Shown piece after piece: positions 17,219 to 25,226 of a stretch of 64,000 nucleotides of DNA. The DNA lies in contig NZ_PNCJ01000036.1 of the NCBI RefSeq assembly GCF_005887115.1, positions 36,697 through 100,696 on the forward strand. Reading direction: 5' to 3'. Position numbers and translations under genes: made by a program. The notes under the pieces are model-generated. The model was not told the origin of the DNA and searched no databases. It saw only the letters and a program-made list of their open reading frames with translations. Origin of the DNA: Pseudoalteromonas rubra. GTDB lineage: Bacteria; Pseudomonadota; Gammaproteobacteria; Enterobacterales; Alteromonadaceae. How positions within the stretch are numbered: position 1 is the first letter of the stretch; the number at the start of each line of letters is the position of its first letter.

Positions 17219-19528
17219 ATGTTAAATAAAGTTTTAAGCTCACTCTCATTCGTAGCGCCGTGCTTGTGGTTCAGCGCCACCAGCCAAGCTGCCGAACCAA
17301 GCATCCCTTATATCAATGCCAGCGTAAACATCGATGGAAAAATAGATGAATCTGTGTGGCAGCAGGCAAAACATATTGCCATCGACAATGTCACCTGGCC
17401 ATATGAAAATACAAAAAGCCCGGTATCAACCTCTGTAAGAGTGTTTGAAAATGGCCAGTCCCTGTTTCTTGCCTTCGATGCCAAAGATCCGGAGCCCAGT
17501 CAGATCAGGGCGTTCTTCCGCGACCGAGACCGCAACTGGAACGACGACCTGGTTGGGATAAAGATCGACTCCTTTAATACTGGCCGCAGTGCTTATCAGT
17601 TTTTTATCAACCCACTCGGTGTACAGCAGGATTCAATAGAGAACGTTTTAAGTGGCAGCGAGGACGATTCCTGGAATGGCATTTGGGACTCTGCCGGGCA
17701 AATCAATGAGTCTGGGTATGTAGTTGAAGTAGAAATCCCCTTACGTGTACTCAATTTTGATGACAGCCTTGATACCAAAACCATGGCCATGGAGTTTTTA
17801 CGCTTCTACCCACGCAGTGAGCGACTGAGAATTTCCAGCATGCAAATTGCCCATGAAAATCAGTGCTGGGTGTGCCAGATGCCCGCTTACACCGGTTTTT
17901 CCGATGCCAAGCAAAGCAGTAACCTTGCGGTTATCCCCTCAATGGTAATCAGTCGCCAGCAAACCAGAGATATTGACGGCAGTACTATCCCGGACTGGGA
18001 GAGCGACACTAACTATGAGCCGGGTCTGGACGTTAAGTGGGCCATTACACCGGATACCACCTTAAACGCCACGTTGAATCCGGACTTTTCTCAGGTAGAA
18101 GCCGACAATGGCCAGCTTAGTGTTAACAACAGTTTTAGTTTATTCTTCCCGGAAAAACGGGCATTCTTCCTTGATAACGCGGACTATTTTTCTTCCCATA
18201 TCAACCTTTTGCACACCCGTAACATTGCAGCCCCAGACTATGGCGCAAAGTTGACAGGGAGCAAGCAGGGCCATACCTATGCTGCCTTTGTGACCAACGA
18301 TGAGTTTACCAATGTCATGGTGCCAGGCAATCTGGGGTCAAACGTGGTCTCGTTGGAGCAAAAAAGTGAAAATGCGGCACTGCGTTATCGATTCGATGCT
18401 GATGAAACTTTATCTGTCGGTGCTTTAACAACAACCCGACAAAGCAACGACTACCGAAATCAGGTGTTCAGCCTGGATGGCAAATACGAGCCCACCGCAA
18501 ATGATACTTTTAAAGCACAGATCCTGACCTCAAAAACGGACTACGACCCGGCTATGGTGAAAGAGCTGTGTGATGACGAAACCCTGGATGACTGTGAGAT
18601 AGATGAAAGTGTGCTGCGCACTCAGCTACAGGATGATAATCAGGGCCTGGGCTATATGCTCGACTACAGCCATAATCAGAAGCACTGGAAAGCCTTTGCA
18701 AGTTATCGCAATTACGATGCTGCACTAAGGGCCGACATGGGGTTCTTATCACAAGTCGATTTCAATAAGCTCATCACCGGCTTTGAATATCGCTGGTATG
18801 GCGATGACCAGACCTGGTGGAATCGCACTCGCTGGTATACCGACTGGGATATCAGTCACAATGAAAATGGCGAGCTGCTGGAAAAAGAGGTTCAAAGTAA
18901 CATCGCCATCAGCGGTCCGCTGCAGAGCACCATTGATTTTGGTGTCGACCATCGCAAGCGAACCGGCCTGCGTCATGACGAAACCAGCCTGGCCATAGAT
19001 GGAAATACCGATCTGTTCACAGAAAATACCCAATGGATTTATTTGGAGAGTAAGCCTGCTCCGGGCGTGTTCAGTGGAGTAACGCTGCGCAGAGGCAACC
19101 GCGTCGATTTAGCCAACAATCGCATGGCTGATGAACGTTACGTCCGCCCTATGCTGGACTTTTATCTGGGCCAGCATTTTGAGGTACGCCTGCGTCACAC
19201 CTATCAGAAGCTCACCGCAGATGGCATGGATGTATTTACCGCTAACCTCAGTGATGTACGCTTTACCTATCAGTTTAACATCAATAGTTACCTGAGACTG
19301 GCGTTCATTAAAACGGACATTCGCCGCAATCAAGCCAATTATATCGACGATGTGGACAGCCAGTACAAGCGCCTCAGCACACAGCTACTCTACGCCTATA
19401 AGCTTAACCCACAAACGGTGTTTTTCGCCGGATACTCGGATAACGGCTATCAAGATGATGACTTGACCAAAATCAGCAAAGATAATAAGACATTTTTTGC
19501 TAAGTTTAGTTACGCTTGGTTGATGTAA
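17219..19528 (+). CDS. DUF5916-type outer-membrane-like protein with N-terminal CBM9-like domain
   Basis: 769 residues from ATG 17219; a GTG at 17198 is in frame but the ATG gives a clean signal peptide (MLNKVLSSLSFVAPCLWFSA...SQA). Residues about 30-200 form a CBM9-like beta-sandwich (IDGKIDESVWQQAKH; QFFINPLGVQQD). The remaining 570 residues are rich in alternating aromatic/polar strands (YRWYGDDQTWWNRTRWYTDWD) and end in a short aromatic C-terminus (FAKFSYAWLM), as expected for an outer-membrane beta-barrel. Function of this family is not established; polysaccharide or peptide binding or uptake is a guess. Stands alone between the divergent symporter and cysK. Confidence 0.8.
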   Translation: MLNKVLSSLSFVAPCLWFSATSQAAEPSIPYINASVNIDGKIDESVWQQAKHIAIDNVTWPYENTKSPVSTSVRVFENGQSLFLAFDAKDPEPSQIRAFFRDRDRNWNDDLVGIKIDSFNTGRSAYQFFINPLGVQQDSIENVLSGSEDDSWNGIWDSAGQINESGYVVEVEIPLRVLNFDDSLDTKTMAMEFLRFYPRSERLRISSMQIAHENQCWVCQMPAYTGFSDAKQSSNLAVIPSMVISRQQTRDIDGSTIPDWESDTNYEPGLDVKWAITPDTTLNATLNPDFSQVEADNGQLSVNNSFSLFFPEKRAFFLDNADYFSSHINLLHTRNIAAPDYGAKLTGSKQGHTYAAFVTNDEFTNVMVPGNLGSNVVSLEQKSENAALRYRFDADETLSVGALTTTRQSNDYRNQVFSLDGKYEPTANDTFKAQILTSKTDYDPAMVKELCDDETLDDCEIDESVLRTQLQDDNQGLGYMLDYSHNQKHWKAFASYRNYDAALRADMGFLSQVDFNKLITGFEYRWYGDDQTWWNRTRWYTDWDISHNENGELLEKEVQSNIAISGPLQSTIDFGVDHRKRTGLRHDETSLAIDGNTDLFTENTQWIYLESKPAPGVFSGVTLRRGNRVDLANNRMADERYVRPMLDFYLGQHFEVRLRHTYQKLTADGMDVFTANLSDVRFTYQFNINSYLRLAFIKTDIRRNQANYIDDVDSQYKRLSTQLLYAYKLNPQTVFFAGYSDNGYQDDDLTKISKDNKTFFAKFSYAWLM

Positions 19529-19728
19529 GGCGCTCTCATTAGCCCAGTCAGAGGCACTGAGACTGGCTGGGTTTATATTGCTCTTTTATTATACATATTT
19601 ATTTTTTTATTCCATCAAAGCATAAGCCTTTTTAATATATGTTATAGCCATTCTTTCCTTTTGTTTTGCTACAAGCCCAGTAAAGTGTGACTAGTATTAA
19701 ATATCCTTAGCTCATTCAAGGGAAAATT

Positions 19729-20697
19729 ATGTCAAACGTTTTTGCAGATAACAGCCTGTCTATTGGCAACACCCCAATTGTTAAACTTAACCGCGTCACC
19801 GGAGGCAACGTCTTTGCCAAGATCGAATCTCGTAACCCGAGCTTCAGCGTAAAGTGCCGCATCGGTGCCTCTATGATTTGGGAAGCCGAGAAAGCCGGTT
19901 TGCTAAGCGAAGGCAAAGAGCTGATCGAGCCAACTTCTGGTAACACAGGTATTGCACTGGCTTTCGTTGCAGCATCCCGAGGTTACAAGCTAACCTTGAC
20001 TATGCCAAACACCATGAGTCTTGAGCGTCGTAAGTTACTAAAAGCGCTTGGTGCAAACCTGGTGCTAACTGAAGGTGCTAAAGGTATGAAAGGCGCCATC
20101 GAGAAAGCTAATGAAATACTGGCTGGCGACCCTGAAAAATACGTACTACTACAACAGTTCGAGAATCCGGCTAACCCGAAAATCCATGAAGAGACCACAG
20201 GTCCTGAAATTTTCGAAGCGATGGACGGTGCAATCGATTACTTCGTAGCCGGTGTTGGTACAGGTGGCACAATTTCTGGTGTAACCCGTTACCTGAAGAA
20301 AGAGAAAGGCCTGGATGTTAAATCAATTGCTGTAGAGCCGGTTGATTCAGCCGTTATTTCTCAAGCTCTGGCCGGTGAAGAATTGAAGCCTGGCCCGCAC
20401 AAAATTCAGGGCATCGGCGCAGGTTTTATTCCTGGCAACCTGGATCTTGAGCTGCTTGATGGCACAGAGCAAGTATCAAACGAAGATGCAATCGCAATGG
20501 CGCATCAGCTAATGAAAGACGAAGGTATCTTAGTTGGTATTTCTTCTGGTGCTGCTGTTGTTGCTGCAAAACGCCTGGCAGAAAAGCCAGAAAACGCAGA
20601 TAAAAACATTGTAGTTATTCTACCAAGTGCAACAGAGCGCTACTTATCTAGCCCGCTATTTGCCGATGAGTTTTCTGAGCAGGAGTTAGTACAGTAA
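19729..20697 (+). CDS. cysK: Cysteine synthase A (O-acetylserine sulfhydrylase)
   Basis: 322 residues. PLP enzyme that joins O-acetylserine and sulfide to give cysteine. PLP lysine in PSFSVKCRIGASM (near residue 43), substrate loop TSGNTGIALAFV (near 69-80), phosphate-binding GVGTGGTISGV (about 175-186) and the C-terminal ISSGAA. Ribosome-binding site AAGGGA precedes the ATG. Single-gene unit closed by a strong hairpin. It supplies cysteine, the sulfur donor for the desulfurase encoded at 46-48 kb, though the two are not linked. Confidence 0.96.
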   Translation: MSNVFADNSLSIGNTPIVKLNRVTGGNVFAKIESRNPSFSVKCRIGASMIWEAEKAGLLSEGKELIEPTSGNTGIALAFVAASRGYKLTLTMPNTMSLERRKLLKALGANLVLTEGAKGMKGAIEKANEILAGDPEKYVLLQQFENPANPKIHEETTGPEIFEAMDGAIDYFVAGVGTGGTISGVTRYLKKEKGLDVKSIAVEPVDSAVISQALAGEELKPGPHKIQGIGAGFIPGNLDLELLDGTEQVSNEDAIAMAHQLMKDEGILVGISSGAAVVAAKRLAEKPENADKNIVVILPSATERYLSSPLFADEFSEQELVQ

Positions 20698-20734
20698 CCT
20701 GGTTACGCCAGCTCTTATTAGACTAATTGTTTAG

Positions 20735-20763
20735 AACAAGGCCAGCAAAATGCTGGCCTTGTT
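20735..20763 (+). terminator. Terminator-like hairpin after cysK
   Basis: AACAAGGCCAGCA-AAA-TGCTGGCCTTGTT, a perfect 13-bp stem with a 3-nt loop 38 bp after the cysK stop, followed by a pyrimidine-rich stretch. Confidence 0.8.
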
Positions 20764-20890
20764 GTCTTCTTCCCTTCCTTTTAGCGTGATACTGTCTAGA
20801 CTTAATAGATAATCGATGTGCTCTTAAAGCAAAGTCATCGTTTTATTTTTAAACGCTTTTATCTTAAGATCGCGCACCTGGAAACACGTT

Positions 20891-21793
20891 ATGAACACAC
20901 TTATCAGGCTACTATTACTGTTGCTGTGCACTATGTCTCTGACCGCCTTTGCAAGCCTGAATGTTGGCTACTTTAAGCAGGGCAAGTACATCATGGTGCA
21001 GGGTGAGCAATATCGTAATGGCTATTTGTATAACAAAAGTGGTGACAAGCCGCTACTACATTTGGTAACGCTCGACTGGCCGCCTTATATCGGCGACCAG
21101 CTATGCAATAAAGGTTGGGTATTTCAATTTACCATCTCCCTACTGGCTGATCAGGATTATCCGGTTTATGTCGAGTTCCTGCCCTGGGCGAGAGCGGTCA
21201 AAGCTGTTGAGTCTGGTCGCGCAGATATTCTCTTCCCCGAGTACTTTATCGAAGACGCATCCCCTTCTGATAACTATCAGGGTAAAACACGTCGTGAACT
21301 ACTGGCACTGTCTAACGCTTACCCAGGTGGTGAAATTGCTTTATTAAAACGTCGCGGTGAGTCAGATAGTTTTGAAGGCAATCTCAGTGCGCTGAAAGGC
21401 GCCACCATAGGAGTTGTACGCGGTTATCAAAACACCCCTGAATTTGACGCTATGATGGACAACAATGAGTTTGTGATTGTGGAGGCCGTCGATGATCTGC
21501 AACTGGTAAAATTGTTGGTTGGCAAGCGTGTTGACCTGATTATTGGTGACCCTAAAGTGCTGCGTTTTACTGTGAGTTACTCAGATCTGGCCAAGTCCGA
21601 AAAGGTCACTTTGCTCAGAGGTCTTGAAAATGTTGAACCCGCCTTACGCTATAACAACCTCTATTTTGCACTCAGTAAAGCCAAGCCTAACTGGAGAGGC
21701 GTGCTCAATGACATCAATAAAGGCCTGTATCTGTTCAAAAATAGCGGCGAAACCGAGCGGATTATTGAAATGGGTAGTTCTGAGTGCTACTGA
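20891..21793 (+). CDS. Periplasmic substrate-binding protein, family 3 (amino-acid type)
   Basis: 300 residues with a signal peptide (MNTLIRLLLLLLCTMSLTAFA). The body shows the PBPb/SBP_bac_3 pattern: LDWPPYIGDQLCNKGWVFQ (about 60-78), VEFLPWARAVKAVESGRADILFP (about 97-119), GATIGVVRGYQ (about 170-180) and a late VGKRVDLIIGDP (about 210). Such proteins bind amino acids or act as sensory or orphan periplasmic proteins. No transporter gene is adjacent, so it is an orphan of the kind common in Pseudoalteromonas and Shewanella. Ligand unknown. Confidence 0.85.
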   Translation: MNTLIRLLLLLLCTMSLTAFASLNVGYFKQGKYIMVQGEQYRNGYLYNKSGDKPLLHLVTLDWPPYIGDQLCNKGWVFQFTISLLADQDYPVYVEFLPWARAVKAVESGRADILFPEYFIEDASPSDNYQGKTRRELLALSNAYPGGEIALLKRRGESDSFEGNLSALKGATIGVVRGYQNTPEFDAMMDNNEFVIVEAVDDLQLVKLLVGKRVDLIIGDPKVLRFTVSYSDLAKSEKVTLLRGLENVEPALRYNNLYFALSKAKPNWRGVLNDINKGLYLFKNSGETERIIEMGSSECY

Positions 21794-22152
21794 GTGATCT
21801 GTACGGTCACACTCAACGGTGCAAGGGCCCTGTGTCAACGAGTATAAATGGAGATGCAATAGTGCTCCCAGCGACATTAAACAGCCGTCAAGGACCCGTC
21901 TAGGCTTAAACCACACAACACTGGGCAATACACTGTATTAAACTATGATGATTAAGCGGGGAACCTGCTTTCTTTCCAGCTGACGCTATACTCAACATGG
22001 TTACCATACAGCGGCTAAGGACCGGACGACGCGCCCTTGATTGAACGCCGCAGCTGGCCAATATCAGACTCACATGCACAGCCCCCAATAACATGCTCAC
22101 TCGCACTGAAAATATGGCTGAAAATAAAACGGCTGCAAAGGCCAGAGTCTGA
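21794..22152. other. Gene-free stretch between binding protein and queE
   Basis: 359 bp between the convergent genes. No convincing gene, tRNA or strong terminator was found. An inverted motif GTGATCTGTACGGTCAC (21794-21810) just after the upstream stop codon could form a small hairpin. The end carries TTATACCAATA, a sequence seen again near 31065. Confidence 0.5.
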
Positions 22153-22818
22153 TTAGCTTATACCAATATATTTATGTACCTGCACTGATAAACGCCAATT
22201 TTTTTGTTTACAAGTGTCGATAGCCAGCTTGGTTGCCTTCGCCTTTTGGCTGATCGGTTGCAGATACACCAACTTGGGATTCACACCGGTTTTTTCAAAT
22301 AATGCTTCCAACTCTTCGATGTGCTTTTCCATTGCCACAGGGTGTTTAATTTCATCGGCTCTGCGCATGGCACTTGCCAGCACTTCATACCCACCACGCA
22401 TATTAATTTTAGGTGAAACGGTGACCCAGGTTTCATCTGGTACCAGGATCTCAAATGTTCCACTGGTTTCAACCTGTGTGTCGTACCCCTCAGCGTGAAG
22501 CTTGTCACAAAGCGGGTTTAAGTCATACATACAAGGCTCACCACCTGTTATAACCACATGTTTGGCTGTGTAACCCCGCTCTTTAAACAAAGACAATAGT
22601 TGCTCTGGCGTCGCATTTGCCCAGTAGTCTGAATCAGCTTTTTTCTCCACCGTTTGTTCCAAACTGACAAGATAAACCGGATCCACTTCCCAGGTCTGCT
22701 TGGTATCACACCAGGCACACCCAACAGGGCACCCCTGTAAACGCACGAAAATAGAAGGCACGCCAGTGTGGCTTGCTTCACCCTGGATGGTTTCAAACAC
22801 TTCATTAATCTTGTACAA
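22153..22818 (-). CDS. queE: 7-carboxy-7-deazaguanine synthase (radical SAM)
   Basis: 221 residues. Converts 6-carboxytetrahydropterin to 7-carboxy-7-deazaguanine in queuosine precursor synthesis. Radical-SAM cluster motif CPVGCAWC (CX3CX2C, residues 30-37) follows the substrate segment FETIQGEASHTGVPSIFVRLQG; glycine-rich SAM contact VVITGGEP near 92. Divergent from queC with a 230-bp gap, so the two pathway genes may share control. No preQ1 riboswitch was recognised. Confidence 0.95.
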   Translation of the reverse strand: MYKINEVFETIQGEASHTGVPSIFVRLQGCPVGCAWCDTKQTWEVDPVYLVSLEQTVEKKADSDYWANATPEQLLSLFKERGYTAKHVVITGGEPCMYDLNPLCDKLHAEGYDTQVETSGTFEILVPDETWVTVSPKINMRGGYEVLASAMRRADEIKHPVAMEKHIEELEALFEKTGVNPKLVYLQPISQKAKATKLAIDTCKQKNWRLSVQVHKYIGIS

Positions 22819-23048
22819 AACAGCTCCGAACTCACTTTACTTCCCGGACCCAGCCCGGATATGTGGCAATTATCTAACGTTTACAATTCGCATTGACTAC
22901 AGCAACTGCACTGAAAAACTGGCATTATCTGACCCGTCGGATTGTCATTTTTTCAGCGGCCGTGTAGTATATCGCGCCCTGACACAAACCTCTATTAAAA
23001 TCGAGGTCAATGTCGGTGAGTATTCGAGCACATAAACGAGGCAAACCA

Positions 23049-23705
23049 ATGAGCGAAAAAGTCGTTGTTATTTATTCCGGTGGTATGGATTCATATACGG
23101 TCCTGAACAAGGCACTCAAGTCAGGCTATGAGGTCTATGCGCTGTCTTTTAACTATGGTCAGCGCCATGTAAAAGAGCTCGAAGTTGCCCGACAAGCCTG
23201 TGATGAACTTGGTGTAGCACATAAAATTGTCGATATCTCCGCTATTAACCAGTTGATCGGAGGCTCTTCTTTGACCGACGATATCGAAGTGCCTGAAGGC
23301 CACTATGAAGAAGAAAGCATGAAAAGCACAGTTGTGCCAAACCGCAATATGATTTTACTGTCTCTTGCGGTGGGTTACGCCGTTTCTCTCAAAGCTAGCA
23401 AGGTCTTTTATGGTGCCCACTCAGGCGATCACGCGATTTATCCGGATTGTCGCCCTGAGTTTGTTAAGAAAATGGATGATGTTTGTCGTATCGCAAACTA
23501 CGAAGAAATCGAGATTGTTTGCCCTTACCTTAACAACAGCAAGATTGAAATCCTCACAGACGGTCTGAAAATGGGGCTGGACTACAGTAAAACCTGGACC
23601 TGTTATAACGGCCGTGAAAAAGCATGTGGCAAGTGTGGTGCATGCCAGGAACGTCTCGAAGCCTTTAAATTAAACCAGGCCAGTGATCCTTTACCATACG
23701 AATAA
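23049..23705 (+). CDS. queC: 7-cyano-7-deazaguanine synthase
   Basis: 218 residues from ATG 23049, preceded by GAGGCAA; the frame opens at 23010 but those 13 residues do not belong to the family. ATP-dependent conversion of 7-carboxy-7-deazaguanine to preQ0. PP-loop SGGMDSYT (residues 9-16) and four zinc cysteines at the C-terminus (CYNGREKACGKCGAC, about 188-202). Works directly after QueE, encoded on the opposite strand. Confidence 0.96.
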   Translation: MSEKVVVIYSGGMDSYTVLNKALKSGYEVYALSFNYGQRHVKELEVARQACDELGVAHKIVDISAINQLIGGSSLTDDIEVPEGHYEEESMKSTVVPNRNMILLSLAVGYAVSLKASKVFYGAHSGDHAIYPDCRPEFVKKMDDVCRIANYEEIEIVCPYLNNSKIEILTDGLKMGLDYSKTWTCYNGREKACGKCGACQERLEAFKLNQASDPLPYE

Positions 23706-23712
23706 CCCCCCC

Positions 23713-23733
23713 GTGGGCGAATAAGTCGCCCAC
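23713..23733 (+). terminator. Hairpin after queC
   Basis: GTGGGCGA-ATAAG-TCGCCCAC, a perfect 8-bp stem 7 bp after the queC stop; the T-run is missing, so termination may be partial. Confidence 0.6.
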
Positions 23734-23828
23734 ATTCTCAATCACATCTTGAAACAGATACACCACAGATCTCTGCTGAATAATTTGCTACGATTGGAGT
23801 ACCAAAATTTATAAATGGAGTGATAAAT

Positions 23829-24059
23829 ATGCCCGGTACTACAATGGTTTTTTTAATTGTTTTAATTGCAGTAGGGTTTGGTACCGTTCGGGAAATCTAT
23901 GCTAAACGCCTGGAAATGAAAAAGCTTGACGGAATGAACCAGTCCGAGAAACAGGCCATGCAAGAAGAAATCAAACACCTTAAGTCACGGGTTGCCACGC
24001 TGGAACAGATCATCACCGACGACGGTTACCAAGTTGCCAAAGAAATCAACAAATTGTGA
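23829..24059 (+). CDS. PspB-like small membrane protein
   Basis: 76 residues from ATG 23829, preceded by GGAG at 8 bases (a GTG at 23820 is in frame but has no ribosome-binding site). One N-terminal membrane helix (MVFLIVLIAVGFGTV), a short basic segment, then an amphipathic helix with heptad-like spacing (LKSRVATLEQIITDDGYQVAKEINKL). Its layout and closing LEQIITDD segment resemble PspB of the phage-shock envelope-stress system. No pspA or pspC is nearby, so the assignment rests on layout and short similarity only. Confidence 0.6.
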   Translation: MPGTTMVFLIVLIAVGFGTVREIYAKRLEMKKLDGMNQSEKQAMQEEIKHLKSRVATLEQIITDDGYQVAKEINKL

Positions 24060-24113
24060 TATCAGACGAGACTTACCAGCTGATATCACAATTGACCTAA
24101 TTCGCGGTAAAGA

Positions 24114-25094
24114 TTAAGCGGTGGTAGCAGCTGCAGAGTCTACTTTAGCAGCAGACTTTTTGGTCTCTGAAGGCTTCGACTTTTTCTTATCAAAAATCCC
24201 TAATCGAATGCGGATAAAGTGCAGAATTTCACGCGCAACATCCACATCAACAGCTGCTTCAAGCCCCTCAAAGCCCGGGCTTGAATTAGCCTCACAGATC
24301 TTAAAATGCTCCTCATCGAACAATAGATCAATCCCCGCCATATCCAGGTTCAGGATGTTTGCCGTTTGGGTGGCCAGCCATTCGATTTCAGGGGTGATCG
24401 GGTGAGATAACCCTTTTGCACCAGCGCTGACATTGGCCTTGAAATTTGCGCCACCCGAGTTTCTCTCCATACAAGCTACCACACGTCCACCAATAGTCAG
24501 TACACGCAGATCGCGACCATGACTCGATTTAATGAATTTCTGCAAAATGATATTGGCTTTCGGGCTGGTCGCTTCAATGAGCTGCATTAAATCATCGAAC
24601 TCACTGCGCGTTTTCGACAGGAAAACCCCACTGCCTTGCGATCCGGACAGAGTTTTAACAACGACGGGAAATCCGATCTGCTTTTCAACCAGATCAATGT
24701 TAACCGGGAACTTCACCAGCATTGTTTTTGGTGTAGGCAAATTCTGCTGCGCCAGTATCTGTTGTGCGAACAACTTGTCTTTTACTGTTTCCGTGGCCTC
24801 GGAACTGTTAAAGCAATGCACACCAAGGCGCTCAAGGTGGCGAATGATTGCCAGTGCAAAGTAGGTGGTTCCGGCCCCCATACGCGGGAGTACAAAGTCT
24901 GGCAGTGAAACCGGCTCGCCATCGATTAATACGCTCTGGTCATCTTCTCGAGACACAAGCAAGTCAAACTGATCGGGTGAATAAACCTGCAGATCAATAT
25001 TCTCTTCCTGAGCGACCTCTAGCAGTCGTTTTATCTCGTAAGTTTCAGGTTTTAAAAGGGTTGCTGAGTCTTTGTATATGATCCATCCACGCAT
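24114..25094 (-). CDS. rimK: RimK-family ATP-grasp alpha-L-glutamate ligase
   Basis: 326 residues. RimK proteins add glutamates to the C-terminus of ribosomal protein S6 or make poly-glutamate. ATP-grasp elements: MGAGTTYFALAIIRHLE (about 92-108), FPVVVKTLSGSQGSGVFL (about 150-167), LRVLTIGGRVVACMERN (about 210-226) and the metal-binding late motif FKICEANSSPGFEGLE (about 275-290). The last 25 residues are a Lys/Ser/Ala-rich tail (KKKSKPSETKKSAAKVD) that looks like an added disordered extension. Alone on the minus strand. Confidence 0.85.
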   Translation of the reverse strand: MRGWIIYKDSATLLKPETYEIKRLLEVAQEENIDLQVYSPDQFDLLVSREDDQSVLIDGEPVSLPDFVLPRMGAGTTYFALAIIRHLERLGVHCFNSSEATETVKDKLFAQQILAQQNLPTPKTMLVKFPVNIDLVEKQIGFPVVVKTLSGSQGSGVFLSKTRSEFDDLMQLIEATSPKANIILQKFIKSSHGRDLRVLTIGGRVVACMERNSGGANFKANVSAGAKGLSHPITPEIEWLATQTANILNLDMAGIDLLFDEEHFKICEANSSPGFEGLEAAVDVDVAREILHFIRIRLGIFDKKKSKPSETKKSAAKVDSAAATTA

Positions 25095-25226
25095 CTGTGT
25101 TTCTCATCTGTCGATTGCGTTAAAACGCGGATTATGATGAGCGAGCCTGACGAAGTACAACAAAATTATTTTGTCGTCAGGATGAATTATTCGTAACTAA
25201 CCAAAGCCCAAAGAACCTCGCAATAA

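Noticed and set aside
21906..22106. A 66-codon minus-strand frame with a lipoprotein-like start (LILASC)
   Set aside because: Basic, Cys-rich remainder and no ribosome-binding site; it looks like chance in an empty region.
22819..23048. A possible preQ1 riboswitch before queC or queE
   Set aside because: No aptamer-like pairing or conserved C-rich/A-rich core could be recognised in the divergent gap.
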